A DNA stretch of 64,000 bases from Chondromyces crocatus (GCF_001189295.1 NZ_CP012159.1:8223501-8287500), one strand, 5' to 3'. Shown: positions 50,417 through 60,025, counted from the first letter of the stretch. Notes: generated by a model from the letters alone, not told the origin. Numbers and translations: made by a program.

Positions 50417-51037
50417 TCAGCGCTTGATCGCGCTGCAGGCGATACGACCCCCGGCATCGCCGGAAGGCTGGGTGCCCTTGTCCTCTTTGGCGTGGAGGAT
50501 GATTGCACGCCCCACGAGGGACTTGGGGTCTCCCTCCTTGAGGTTGGCGCCTTTGAGGACGAACTCGAAGTTCACGTTGCCGTCCTTCTCGGCGGTGAGG
50601 TTACCCATGTCGCCCAGATGGTGCTCCGCCTGGTCGGGGAAGCCGTGCTTGTTGTGATCTGGAGCGAAGTGGTCACCCGCGCTCTTGGCCTCCGGATCGC
50701 TGCAGTCGGCCGTCTGATGAATGTGGATGCCATGCTTCCCCGCGGGGACCGCAGTGAGCTTGAGGGTGAGCTTGACGCCCTCCGCGACCTCTTCGAGCTG
50801 CCCAGTTCCCTGGACCTTGGAGCCGCTCGCAGGGTTGACGGTGACCTCGATGGGCTTCGGAGGCGCAGGAGCTTCGGCGGCGAGCGGAGGTTCGGGTTCC
50901 GCAGCAGGCGGCGGGGGCTCGGGCGGCGGGGCCAGATCGGATGGCGTCGTTTGCTCCGCACCGACCGGGCGGGGCTCGCTGCAGCCGAGCGAGGCAATCC
51001 CGAGGACGAACAGCGCGATGCAGGTCTTCACAGCCAC
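50417..51037 (-). CDS. Cu/Zn superoxide dismutase lipoprotein
   Basis: About 206 residues. The sequence AAGGAG ends 7 bases before the GTG at 51037, but only one base before an ATG at 51043, so I take the GTG as start. Lipobox LGIASLGC is followed by a Pro/Glu/Ala linker. The dismutase domain has GKHGIHIHQTADC, GDHFAPDHNKHG, HHLGDMGNL and GDAGGRIAC, supplying the copper and zinc His residues and the disulfide Cys. It would protect the envelope from extracellular superoxide. The His in ILHAKED is the likely fourth copper ligand. Confidence 0.9.
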   Translation of the reverse strand: MAVKTCIALFVLGIASLGCSEPRPVGAEQTTPSDLAPPPEPPPPAAEPEPPLAAEAPAPPKPIEVTVNPASGSKVQGTGQLEEVAEGVKLTLKLTAVPAGKHGIHIHQTADCSDPEAKSAGDHFAPDHNKHGFPDQAEHHLGDMGNLTAEKDGNVNFEFVLKGANLKEGDPKSLVGRAIILHAKEDKGTQPSGDAGGRIACSAIKR

Positions 51038-51213
51038 AAGCATGCTCCTTTGTTTGTTCAACAGTCGAACCATCGGTTCGCACTCCAGCTGTTGGAGAGA
51101 TATCGGGCAGTGCCTGAATTTGGGCGAGGCACCTCACCGGGGGAACGCGGCAGGAACGAGGGTTCTCGATTCTTCACGCAAGATCCGAGAGCCATCAAAG
51201 GGGGCAAACGTCG

Positions 51214-52218
51214 GTGGTAGCATCGGGCTCGATGCGCATTTCGAGGCCCAGCGGAGGGGCTTCGCTCACGCTGGCGGAAGCTCGGTTCGAGGTTCTGCTC
51301 CCCATCGCGAGCGGTGGGATGGGCACGGTGTACCTGGCCAGGCGCCGCTGTGATGGGCTGGAGGTCGCGCTGAAGATCCCTCACGCGTTTCTCCGAGACA
51401 TCTCGGAGTTTCGGCGAGAGATGGAGGAGGAAGCTCGGCTCGCCGCGCAGATCCGACACCCCCATGTAGTCGCCCTGGTCGAAGCGGGGAAGGCAGAGGA
51501 CGGGCTCTACCTTGCGATGGAATATGTCGAGGGAGAAACGCTCGCGATGCTCGGTGGCATCGCCGGGCCGCTGCAGTCGCTGCCGCTAGGAATCGGGGTG
51601 AGGATGTTGCTGGATGCCCTCGCAGGGTTGCATGCAGCGCATGAGCTGAAGGATCCAGAAGGTCGCGCTGCCAACGTGGTCCACTGCGATGTCTGCCCGC
51701 AGAACCTGCTGGTGGGTCTGGACGGCCGGACGCGGGTGATCGATTTCGGGGTGGCCAGGTCGAACGCACATGCGACCGGAGCGATCCGCGGCAGAAGCGC
51801 GTACATGGCACCGGAACAGGCGCAGGGGCGCGCGGTGGACCGGCGGTGTGATGTGTGGGCCGCCGGGGTCGTCGGATGGGAGCTGGTCGCTGGACGGAGG
51901 CTCCACGAGGGGGATGGGCGTGGAGGGGCGCTGGGGGAGGAGCCAGGGGAACCGCCGCCTCTTCAAAGCGTGCGGCCGGATGTGCCGCGAGGGCTGGCGA
52001 GGGCACTCGAGGCGGCGCTGCGGGTGGACGTCGCCGGGCGATGTGCGGATGCAGCGACCTTGGCGGGGTTGATCCTGGAGGGGTGCCGCGAGGACGGGCT
52101 GGCTGTCGCAGCTCATGCAGAAGTGGCTGCACACGTGGGAGCGCTGGTTGGAGAGCGCATCGCGCGTCGGCGCGCGGAGGTGGCTGAACTTGTCACCCCG
52201 CAAGGATGCGAGGGGTGA
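51214..52218 (+). CDS. Soluble Ser/Thr kinase-like protein with altered catalytic loop
   Basis: A 334-residue protein with no membrane segment. Glycine loop ASGGMGTVYLA, Lys54 in VALKIP, DFGVA at 177 and YMAPEQA are intact. The catalytic loop reads HCDVCPQN at 157-164, keeping the Asp and Asn but replacing the usual Arg158 and the Lys at 161 with Cys. Many myxobacterial kinases have HRDVSPQN, so loss of the Lys is not unusual here, but the two Cys are. It may be active, weak or redox-sensitive. It is divergent from the SOD gene, which makes the redox idea attractive but untested. Confidence 0.82.
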   Translation: MVASGSMRISRPSGGASLTLAEARFEVLLPIASGGMGTVYLARRRCDGLEVALKIPHAFLRDISEFRREMEEEARLAAQIRHPHVVALVEAGKAEDGLYLAMEYVEGETLAMLGGIAGPLQSLPLGIGVRMLLDALAGLHAAHELKDPEGRAANVVHCDVCPQNLLVGLDGRTRVIDFGVARSNAHATGAIRGRSAYMAPEQAQGRAVDRRCDVWAAGVVGWELVAGRRLHEGDGRGGALGEEPGEPPPLQSVRPDVPRGLARALEAALRVDVAGRCADAATLAGLILEGCREDGLAVAAHAEVAAHVGALVGERIARRRAEVAELVTPQGCEG

Positions 52219-52249
52219 CCCAGGAGGGCGCGAGAGGCGGGAAGGGGGT

Positions 52250-54832
52250 CTAACGAGTGCACTTCGTCCCCGAGGGACGACGGCGGAGGCGGCGCCCGCC
52301 CAGGAGCGCGGCACCGAGAGCAGCGAGGGTCCAGGGAGGGGGCGATGAGGGAGGTGCTCCAGCGGAACAAGCGCACCCCGCACTCGTGGCCGAGATGTCG
52401 CCGCTGGACGTCCAGAGGTCCATTCCCACAGGGAGCTCGCGTGTGCCGAGGGAGACGTCGTCGTACAGCACGTCGATGGAGATGGACGTGCCGTAGACTC
52501 CCTTCGGAGCGGCCACGGCGAAGCGCCACATCCCATGGCTGACGGCGGTGAGTGGGTCGACGAGGAGGCCGTTGATCACCTGAACGCGAAGCTTGGATTC
52601 GTCGACGGTCGTGGCGACCGTCCCGTCAGCACGACGCAGTTCGACATGGCCCCACACCGGCCAGGTGGGATCAGGGCGTGCGTAACTGCTCGATAGAACG
52701 TACCAGCTACGATCGACCGCAGGGGGGATGGGTTCTTCGTTTCCTGAAGGGCTGTCGGACTCGTTGGTCTCACGGGACAGCCTTTCCAGGTACACCTCGA
52801 GGACCTGCATCGCGCCTTCGACGTCGAGGGTGCCAGGACCGAGCTGGGTCTCGTGAGGGACGAGACCTTCGGGATCGCGCGGTGTTTCGCGGGGGACGAC
52901 GCCTCCAGGGTAGCGGGCGCCTGCCTGGAGGATCTCCGTGACGCGCCTCTGCGTCAGGGTGGGGTTGCATGCCCCGGCCTCGGAAGGGGTGCAGTCACGC
53001 TTCTTGTCGCGCTCGAGCAGAAGGGCAACCGCTCCAGCAACCTGGGGTGCCGACATCGAGGTGCCGCTGGTGATCGCATGGTGGTCGTCGACGACGAAGC
53101 ACGGTGTAGAATCGGGGCAGCCTTGCGGGTCGAACAGGCCGCCGCGGTCCTCCCGTGGGTCCGAACTGGCGGCCATGGCCCCCACGACGAAACCTCCTGG
53201 TGCGCTGAGCTCGGGCTTGGGAGCGCCGAAGGGGGTGGGGCCTGCAGAGCTGAAGAAGCAGGCACCGTCGGGCCGAACCACAGCACCACCCAGCTCGGAA
53301 ATCGTGAGGGGCTGGGTGCTGTCGAATGGCGTCCACTCGACTCGGTTGATGGTGCACCCAACAGCGAGCAGCCCAGGATGGCTCGCGGGGACGGTGATGG
53401 TTCCCTGCTTGAGGGCTCTTACGAACAGCAGGCCTAGACCCGAGCTGGTGGAGACGTCACCGAGGCCAGCCATCCAGAGCTGAGCGTCGCCTTTGCCTTC
53501 GAGAACGATGTTGAGCTCCCCGGCCTCCCAGGTCCCGTCCCAGGCAACGACAGCGCTGTTGGTAGCCTCGGTGATGGGAGACTTGCCGTTTGCGATGCGA
53601 TTGATGACGGCGGCCGAGATCTTCTCATCTCCGCCACCGTAGCCTGCGTCTTCCCCTGGGTCGGTGAGCCCGACCCAGGTGCTGCCGTCAGGCCCCTCCA
53701 GGCCGACGGAGACTTCGTCGTCAGGGCGGAAGGTGATCCAGACGAAGCCTTGGCCTTGCTTCGACCTGGAAGAACGGATGGGAACACGGACGGTGGAACT
53801 CGGAGACACGCGCGCTTCGGTGTGGATGCCGAAGGGGCCATCTTCGCCGAGAGCGTAAAGGGTGCCACTGTTGCCAGCCGCGACGACGATGACCCGGCCA
53901 GGTTTGTCCTCGCCGACCATCCCGGCAAGCCCCTGTTCGAGTGGGCTGGAGCCGTCGTGTGGGCCAAAATCGCCCCCTACGCTGAGGTTGACGACCGCCG
54001 GCATGCCGAGGGCTTCGGCTCGATCGAAGACGAAGCGGGTGGCATTGAGGAGGTCAGCGTCGCGGAAGCCGGCGCCCGGAAGCGATGGGGCGACCACCAC
54101 GAGCGTCGCGCCCGGGGCGACGCCGACATAGCGAGGGGTCCCTTCGCCCATGACGCCGCCATTGCCCGCAGCGATGGAGAGGACGTGGGTCCCGTGTGCG
54201 GAGCGTCTGTCGGAGAGGCTCTCTTCCCCCGAGGCGATGAGGGCGTCGATGTCGCTGGCGGCGAGTATGGCGCACGGTGTCTGGTTGGGGTCGGTGCAGC
54301 CGAACTCGTCCTCCAGCGCGGGATGGAGTCCGCGTGGGGTTCCCGCCTGGAGCATCCATGCGATGCGCGTCTTCCCGGTTGCGTCGCGTAGATCCGGATG
54401 TGCGAGATCGAAGCCTGTATCGATGACGCCAACAACGACGCCCTCGCCTGTCGACTGCGTGTTCGCGCGGTAGGACGCGGCGCGGGTGAGTTCACCGGAT
54501 ACATCGAGGAGGGCCTGTCGCGGGGGACCGGCGAGGAGCGAGAGCTTGGCATTACCCCCCGTGAACAGGTCCACGTCCGAGGGAGCGAGACGGATGGAGC
54601 CAAACCCTGGCGCCACAGGCAGCAGGCCCAGGGAGCGAGCGTCGGTGCCCACGGGGAGCGGGACGAGGATTGGGATGCGCCCGCTGGAATCCGCGAGAGG
54701 ATGTGGGTGGCCTCGACGCCCGAGATGGCGGGCGAGGGGCGCCGCCGGGGCATCGGCCCACGCGTCGGAGGTGGGAGCGGTCAGCAAGGCCGCGAGACTG
54801 GTGAGGATCAACGCCAGACGACGGGGGCGCAC
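52250..54832 (-). CDS. Subtilisin-family (S8) protease with MYXO-CTERM-like tail
   Basis: An 860-residue protein with a signal peptide (SDAWADAPA). The catalytic triad is Asp in VGVIDTGFD, His in AHGTHVLSIAAG and Ser in SGTSMSAPQVAGAVAL, with an insertion of about 250 residues between His and Ser regions carrying a pre-peptidase-like beta domain. A C-terminal beta region follows. The tail (CACSAGAPP, hydrophobic TLAALGAALLGG, then RRLRRR) matches the MYXO-CTERM sorting signal that anchors proteins to the myxobacterial surface. Probably a surface or secreted protease for predation or nutrient use. Confidence 0.92.
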   Translation of the reverse strand: MRPRRLALILTSLAALLTAPTSDAWADAPAAPLARHLGRRGHPHPLADSSGRIPILVPLPVGTDARSLGLLPVAPGFGSIRLAPSDVDLFTGGNAKLSLLAGPPRQALLDVSGELTRAASYRANTQSTGEGVVVGVIDTGFDLAHPDLRDATGKTRIAWMLQAGTPRGLHPALEDEFGCTDPNQTPCAILAASDIDALIASGEESLSDRRSAHGTHVLSIAAGNGGVMGEGTPRYVGVAPGATLVVVAPSLPGAGFRDADLLNATRFVFDRAEALGMPAVVNLSVGGDFGPHDGSSPLEQGLAGMVGEDKPGRVIVVAAGNSGTLYALGEDGPFGIHTEARVSPSSTVRVPIRSSRSKQGQGFVWITFRPDDEVSVGLEGPDGSTWVGLTDPGEDAGYGGGDEKISAAVINRIANGKSPITEATNSAVVAWDGTWEAGELNIVLEGKGDAQLWMAGLGDVSTSSGLGLLFVRALKQGTITVPASHPGLLAVGCTINRVEWTPFDSTQPLTISELGGAVVRPDGACFFSSAGPTPFGAPKPELSAPGGFVVGAMAASSDPREDRGGLFDPQGCPDSTPCFVVDDHHAITSGTSMSAPQVAGAVALLLERDKKRDCTPSEAGACNPTLTQRRVTEILQAGARYPGGVVPRETPRDPEGLVPHETQLGPGTLDVEGAMQVLEVYLERLSRETNESDSPSGNEEPIPPAVDRSWYVLSSSYARPDPTWPVWGHVELRRADGTVATTVDESKLRVQVINGLLVDPLTAVSHGMWRFAVAAPKGVYGTSISIDVLYDDVSLGTRELPVGMDLWTSSGDISATSAGCACSAGAPPSSPPPWTLAALGAALLGGRRLRRRPSGTKCTR

Positions 54833-54878
54833 ACGCAGAGACTACACGAGCGAGGGAGTCCGCCGTCGGGTGCCGTGC

Positions 54879-56411
54879 TCAGACAGGGGGGACGAGATGC
54901 TTTTTGCGCGGCCGGTCGGCCACCTTGTCGGCATGGCGAGCAAGGCGCTGAGCCACCTCGCGGCGAAGCTCGGAGGAGGCAATGACGGAGTCGATCACCA
55001 GCTCACTCGCCAGCTTGGTGAGATCGATGTCGTTTCGGTACTCGTCTCTCAGCCGCTGGACCAAGGCATCACGCTCAGGGCCTTCAGGAACAGCCTGGAT
55101 CTTGTTGTAATAGACCGCGTTGACGGCAGCATTCGGCCCCATGACGGCGATGGACGCAGAGGGGAGCGCGATGCACTCGTCCGGAGAGAAGGCTGGGCCA
55201 CACATGGCGTAAAGGCCTGCACCATAAGCCTTGCGGACGATGATCGAGAGCTTGGGGACGGTCGCCTCACTGACTGCCGCGATCATCTTCGCGCCAGCTC
55301 GGATGATTCCTTGGCGCTCGACGACGGTGCCGATCATGAAGCCGGGGACGTCCGCCAGGTAGATGAGGGGAATGTTGTATGCGTCGCACAGCCAGATGAA
55401 GCGCGCCGCCTTGTCCGCAGAGTCGACGAAAAGGACGCCGCCCTTATACTTGGGCTGATTGGCCACGATCCCCACGACGCGACCGTCGATGCGGGCGAGG
55501 CCGGTGATGACCTCCTTCGCAAAGAGCTTTTTGATCTCGACGAAGCTGCCCTCGTCGATCATGGCGTCGATGACGGCCATCATGTCGAAGGGTTTGTTCT
55601 CGTCGACAGGGATGATCTCTTCGAGGGTCTTCGACGCGGCGCGAGGAGGACGCGGCTCGGCTGCCGGAGGTGCCACGTCGCAGTGGCTGGGCATCAGGGC
55701 GATGTAGCGCTTGGCAAACGCGAGGGCATCAGCCTCGGTCTTCACGAGGACGTCACCACAGCCAGACACGGAACAGTGCATCCGCGCTCCCCCGAGATCT
55801 TCGAGGGACACCTTCTCGCCGATGACCATCTCCGCCATGCGCGGAGAGCCGAGGTACATGCTGGCATTGCCGTCGACCATGACCACGATGTCACAGAACG
55901 CCGGGATGTAGGCGCCTCCGGCTGCCGAGGGTCCGAAGAGGAGGCAGATCTGTGGGACCATGCCGGAGAGTTCGACCTGGTTGTAGAAGATCCGGCCCGC
56001 GCCTCGACGGCCGGGAAACATCTCGATCTGATCGGTGATGCGCGCGCCAGCAGAGTCGACGAGGTAGAAGAGAGGGCAGCGGAGCCGCTTGGCGATCTCC
56101 TGGATACGAAGGATCTTCTCGACGGTACGACGCCCCCACGAACCTGCCTTTACCGTGGAGTCGTTCGCCATGATGGCCACGGTACGGCCCTGGATGGTGC
56201 CGGTTCCCGTGATCACACCGTCGGCGGGCAGTTCGGGCTCGAGAGCGTTGGCGAGAGCAGCGTCTTCAATGAAGCTGCCTTCGTCGAGGAGAAGGTTGAC
56301 CCGCTCGCGGGCAAAGAGCTTGCCCTGCTCGCGATTCTTGTCGTGGTACTTGGGGCCCCCCCCTTTTTCCACCCTCGCAAGGGTGTCCTTCAGCTTCTGG
56401 TCGAGGCTCAT
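54879..56411 (-). CDS. Acyl-CoA carboxylase carboxyltransferase subunit
   Basis: A 510-residue enzyme of the propionyl-/methylcrotonyl-CoA carboxylase beta family. It has the acyl-CoA and carboxybiotin oxyanion segments: SAGARITDQIEMFPGRRGAG, GPSAAGGAYIPAFCD, and in the second half GGVLFVDSADKAARFIWLCD, ADVPGFMIG, RKAYGAGLYAMCGP. It transfers CO2 from biotin to an acyl-CoA. No biotin carboxylase or carrier gene lies next to it, so it must pair with a subunit encoded elsewhere. It lies 18 bp downstream of the VWA gene and is probably in the same transcript. Confidence 0.92.
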   Translation of the reverse strand: MSLDQKLKDTLARVEKGGGPKYHDKNREQGKLFARERVNLLLDEGSFIEDAALANALEPELPADGVITGTGTIQGRTVAIMANDSTVKAGSWGRRTVEKILRIQEIAKRLRCPLFYLVDSAGARITDQIEMFPGRRGAGRIFYNQVELSGMVPQICLLFGPSAAGGAYIPAFCDIVVMVDGNASMYLGSPRMAEMVIGEKVSLEDLGGARMHCSVSGCGDVLVKTEADALAFAKRYIALMPSHCDVAPPAAEPRPPRAASKTLEEIIPVDENKPFDMMAVIDAMIDEGSFVEIKKLFAKEVITGLARIDGRVVGIVANQPKYKGGVLFVDSADKAARFIWLCDAYNIPLIYLADVPGFMIGTVVERQGIIRAGAKMIAAVSEATVPKLSIIVRKAYGAGLYAMCGPAFSPDECIALPSASIAVMGPNAAVNAVYYNKIQAVPEGPERDALVQRLRDEYRNDIDLTKLASELVIDSVIASSELRREVAQRLARHADKVADRPRKKHLVPPV

Positions 56412-56429
56412 GACGAGGTTCCCATACTC

Positions 56430-57827
56430 TTAAGCGCGTCGGGCGGCCACCTCCCGTGCCGCGACCTCGAGTTCTCGTCCTGTTCGCGCGACGAGCACCT
56501 TCGAGACGGCCGCTGCGTAGCGGGGCATGGCGCTGTCTCCAGTCCACGCCGAGGGCCCCTCGGGGCACAGCCAGAGGACCGAACGCGCCCGTTCGCGGAG
56601 TCGCCGGACGACGGCAGCTTCGTCCGGTAGGTAGTTGGTGCGACCGTCACCGAGGATGACCAGGGTTGTGCGACGGTCCATGTCGCGGCCGAAGCGGTTC
56701 TCGAAATCCTTCAAGGCACGCCCATAGTTGGAATTGTGCGTGCGATTGACTGCAGCTCCAGCTTCGATGCGCGCAAGGGCACGCTCCGGACCGAGCTCAT
56801 CGAGAAGCCCCGTGACCTCACCGATCTCGCTGACGAAAACGAACGAGCGGGTCCTTTCGAAGAGTTCCTGGGTAGCCACCAGAAACTCGAGAAAAAAGCG
56901 TGATGCTACCCGTACCGACTCGGAGATGTCGCAGAGAACCCAAAGGCGAGGGCGCGCACGACGACGCACTCGTCGTCCAGGCACCAGTGGAATGCCGCCG
57001 GTACGCAGGCTGCGTCTCAGTGTGAGATGAGGGTCGATATGACCCCGTGCGGCTTTCCTTCGCCGTACTTGTGCCGCGCCTCTCAATCGCTCCGTGAGGC
57101 GACGCACGCCACGCCGGACCTCCTCGAGCTGAGCTTCGGAGAGCGCGGCAAATGGAACATCCATCGGGCCCCCCTGCCCTCCTGCTTCAGCTTCGATTCG
57201 CTTCGCCGTGGCTTCGACATGCGCCCGGACGCGACGGCGAACACGCTCCATTTCGGCAGTAAGAGCATCCGCGAGCGCATCACCACGCTCTCGTCCGAGC
57301 GCGTCGTGGAGGGCCTGGCGAATTCGGGTGAGGGCGCTGGCAGCTCGCGAAACTCCCAGCTGTTCAAGGAGGCGCTGCGTGAAAAAGCCTGTCTGCCGAG
57401 AGCTGGTCAGAGGGGAGAGCGCTCGTATGGCACCGGCCGTGAGAAGCAGCTGATCGAGTTCGTTTTCCGTTGCGACCGCCGCGCGAAAGGCGCTTTCACC
57501 ACTGCCCTCCCGCTTTGTGGCGACGGCTTGCACCAGGTCTCGAACAGCCCCCACCTCCGTCGCCGAGAATCCCAGATCACGCAATCGTGACCACAGATCG
57601 CCCACGTGACCGTGTCCCAGCGTGAAAAACCTCTCAAAACTCGCAGTGTAGCGTGCGAGATCTCCTGCTCGTTCGACGACGACTGAAGCGATTGCATCAC
57701 GGAGTGTGTCACGGTCTGCCACGCCAACCAGGTCGCATGCACGAGCGGCATCGATGGCCTGGACGGTGGAAATGGTAAAGCCTTCCCGACGTAGAAACCA
57801 CAGCAGCTGTTCGACGAGCAGGAGCAT
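56430..57827 (-). CDS. VWA domain protein, CoxE-like
   Basis: A 465-residue protein. The N-terminal half is helical (REGFTISTVQAIDAARACDL); the C-terminal half is a von Willebrand A domain of CoxE type with the metal site DISES in LWVLCDISESVRVASRFFLE, then SYGRAL-like NSNYGRALKDF, and TTLVILGDGRTNYLP. CoxE proteins work with MoxR-type AAA+ ATPases to insert metals or assemble complexes; no such ATPase gene is within the window. It lies between a PDZ-thioredoxin gene and the carboxyltransferase, with short gaps (21 and 18 bp), so these three form an operon. Confidence 0.85.
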   Translation of the reverse strand: MLLLVEQLLWFLRREGFTISTVQAIDAARACDLVGVADRDTLRDAIASVVVERAGDLARYTASFERFFTLGHGHVGDLWSRLRDLGFSATEVGAVRDLVQAVATKREGSGESAFRAAVATENELDQLLLTAGAIRALSPLTSSRQTGFFTQRLLEQLGVSRAASALTRIRQALHDALGRERGDALADALTAEMERVRRRVRAHVEATAKRIEAEAGGQGGPMDVPFAALSEAQLEEVRRGVRRLTERLRGAAQVRRRKAARGHIDPHLTLRRSLRTGGIPLVPGRRVRRRARPRLWVLCDISESVRVASRFFLEFLVATQELFERTRSFVFVSEIGEVTGLLDELGPERALARIEAGAAVNRTHNSNYGRALKDFENRFGRDMDRRTTLVILGDGRTNYLPDEAAVVRRLRERARSVLWLCPEGPSAWTGDSAMPRYAAAVSKVLVARTGRELEVAAREVAARRA

Positions 57828-57848
57828 GAGGGAAAGCGCGGGCGGCTC

Positions 57849-58700
57849 TCAGGGAGTCGGGGCAGGCTCAGCAAGAAGTGATTGCAATAGCTTGTCGATC
57901 TCCGCGTGCCGCATGGGGTCGTAGCCGACCAAGACCTCGCGAATGACGCCCTTCTTGTCGATGATGAACATCGCCGGGAGGGCTCGAACCCCATAGCTGG
58001 TCATGGTGGAGGCCTGTGGATCCGAGGCGACTGCATACTTCATCGAGAGGGCCTGTGCGGTCCGCGTTGCGGTCTCCACGTCATCCGTGGTGACGCCCAG
58101 AACCGCCAAGCCTTGCTGTTCATAGGTGGACTGCCACTTGGAAAGCTGCGGTGACATCATGCGGCACGGCTGGCACCAGGTCGCCCAGAAGTCGAGCAGC
58201 ACCACCTTTCCTCGAAGCCCCGAGATGGTTGCTGGGACTGTCCCTGCGACCGCTTCCATCGGTTGCTTCCATGAAGGAGCGAATGTGCCGATCTTGTCGA
58301 GTCGCAGGAGCTGCTCTTCACCAGGGAACTGAATCAACGTTGCTTTGACGTGCTTGTCAGTCGTCCCGCGCCGCAGCTTGAGCTGGATGCTGTTCCCAGG
58401 CCCGAGCAGTGCCACTCTCGCAACCAGCTGCCTGGGCTCTCCGAGGGAGATACCATCGGCCGCGACGATGGTATCTCCGTCCGCCAGCCCCGCTTTACCA
58501 GCCGGGGAGTTTGGTACGACGTGTTTGGCGATGACGCCGCCATCCGACCCCTGCGCGAGCTCCACGCCGAGCCACGCACGTCGCGTCGAAGGCTGGGCCC
58601 AGGCGTCGGTGTCCCCGCTCGCCACGACCGCGCAGGCGACCGAGAGGCAGGCAGCGATGAGGCCGGCGTACCGCGAGCACCTGGAAGCACGCAACTTCAT
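57849..58700 (-). CDS. Exported PDZ-thioredoxin (TlpA-like) fusion
   Basis: A 283-residue protein with a signal peptide ending near AWAQ. Residues about 38-120 are a PDZ domain (WLGVELAQGSDGGVIAKHVV, SPAGKAGLADGDTIVAADGI). Residues about 135-275 are a TlpA/AhpC-type thioredoxin with the active site FWATWCQPCRMM and cis-Pro in VRALPAMFIIDKKG. It probably reduces or oxidises disulfides in the envelope, with PDZ choosing partners. First gene of the three-gene operon with the VWA and carboxyltransferase genes. Confidence 0.9.
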   Translation of the reverse strand: MKLRASRCSRYAGLIAACLSVACAVVASGDTDAWAQPSTRRAWLGVELAQGSDGGVIAKHVVPNSPAGKAGLADGDTIVAADGISLGEPRQLVARVALLGPGNSIQLKLRRGTTDKHVKATLIQFPGEEQLLRLDKIGTFAPSWKQPMEAVAGTVPATISGLRGKVVLLDFWATWCQPCRMMSPQLSKWQSTYEQQGLAVLGVTTDDVETATRTAQALSMKYAVASDPQASTMTSYGVRALPAMFIIDKKGVIREVLVGYDPMRHAEIDKLLQSLLAEPAPTP

Positions 58701-58725
58701 CGTCGTACGCTAGCATCACGCGCCG

Positions 58726-59274
58726 ATGTCGTCCCGAGCTGCCCTCGCAAGCTCTCTGGTTTTGCTGCTCGCCTGTTCCGCATCCAGCCCGTCCCCTCTC
58801 CAGCGGTCGGAGGGGGAGTGGCTCAGCGCCTCCGATCCGACGACAGCCCCCGATGGCGTCATACCGCAGGCGTTCATCGCCTCCGAGTCTTCGACTGAGG
58901 CCTGGGAACACGCCAGAGAGGCGCTCTCCTTCAGCGCCGTTTCGCCCCGTAGACGGTCTCAGCACTTCGCAGGGAATCTCGAAGGGGTCATCAGCGTCAA
59001 TGCCAAGGCGGAAGGCTACCCGAGGCTGGGCCCAGCGCTGCGTCTGCCGCCTGGCAGCATCTTGGTGGAAGCCCACTACGACGCCGCAGCCCAGGACCCC
59101 ACCACGTTCCTGGCCATGGAGAAGCGTGCTCCTGGGTACGATCCCGGGTTCGGCGACTGGGAGTACTTCATCCTCTCATCGACGGGCGAGGTCGCCGCAC
59201 GAGGCAAGCTGCTCGCCTGTCGACGGTGCCACGCAGAGGCCCCTCACGATGGCGTCTTCGGTGTGTGGCAGTAA
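58726..59274 (+). CDS. Cytochrome P460-like heme lipoprotein
   Basis: A 182-residue product. Lipobox LLLAC follows a short signal. The C-terminal half resembles cytochrome P460: LPPGSILVEAHYDAA, KRAPGYDPGFGDWEYFILSS, then LLACRRCHAEAPHDGVFGVW with a CxxCH covalent heme site. P460-type proteins bind heme through the CxxCH and in some also through a Lys cross-link; they oxidise hydroxylamine or serve as redox carriers. Here it is divergent from the PDZ-thioredoxin gene with 25 bp between starts. The partner and substrate are unknown. Confidence 0.75.
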   Translation: MSSRAALASSLVLLLACSASSPSPLQRSEGEWLSASDPTTAPDGVIPQAFIASESSTEAWEHAREALSFSAVSPRRRSQHFAGNLEGVISVNAKAEGYPRLGPALRLPPGSILVEAHYDAAAQDPTTFLAMEKRAPGYDPGFGDWEYFILSSTGEVAARGKLLACRRCHAEAPHDGVFGVWQ

Positions 59275-60025
59275 ACACGTCCGTCCGGGACCTGCAAATA
59301 TTGCGGACCCCTACCCGAGACGTGACACCGACGCCTGAGCGCTACGCACAGCCACGGCCCAAGGACCGCGGAAAGCAGGGCGGCCACCGTGCGGATGCGA
59401 AGGCTGGCCAGCAGGGGTGTGCGAAGAAGGATGGGCAACGGAACCGAGAGAATCGACCTTGGCACGCATCATGCTCCAGTCGATGACCACTACTTAACGA
59501 GACTTCACTGTGGGCTGCAGTGACGTTCGGCACGCTTCCTCCAAAAAGTAACAACGACTCGCCTGCTTTGCTTCCCCTTCAACCTTACGGTTCCTTCGCT
59601 TCCGTCACTTAAAGCTTCGTGAGCCCTTCGAACGCAGCGACGTTCCAATGTGCTCCCCTTAACTTCTCTTCGAGACTTCCTTAAGTAGACGCCTTCTTGG
59701 CATTGCTTACTGCCCTTGGGTGAGCGGCTCGAGATTTTGGAGTTCCCCGGGCGGCACGGGGGTTCCTCTCGAACAACAGACGAGCCAGTTCGTTTGTATC
59801 CCACGACGTCTTCCGACTTGAGCGCGCGGCGGCTCCGTTCCACGGACTGCCGCGCGCAGCATTTTGTCACTTCTGCAGGCGGAATTTACGACATCGATGT
59901 CCTTCCGAGATTTTTCGGTTGACATCTGGCCCCAAGTCACCTAAACGCCCGTCCTGCACTTCGCAGCACCGAACGTGAAGCAGCAGATGGCCGACGGCCA
60001 TTGTCATTGGTTTGAAAATTCAAAA
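59275..60025. other. 750-bp lower-GC intergenic region
   Basis: No gene is supported. By hand count GC is about 53% over 59521-59640, against roughly 70% in flanking genes. CTTAA words recur (59494, 59609, 59659, 59681). Short frames exist on the minus strand but have no start site or domain signs. The last part holds the tRNA promoter. Confidence 0.5.
59919..59947 (+). promoter_or_regulatory. Sigma-70-type promoter for tRNA-Arg and perhaps tadA
   Basis: TTGACA (59919-59924), a 17-bp spacer and TAAACG (59942-59947). The -35 box is a perfect match; the -10 box is weak. It lies about 80 bp before the tRNA. Confidence 0.6.

Noticed and set aside
59505..59940. Minus-strand frames in the lower-GC block
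   Set aside because: No ribosome site, domain or codon bias; treated as non-coding.
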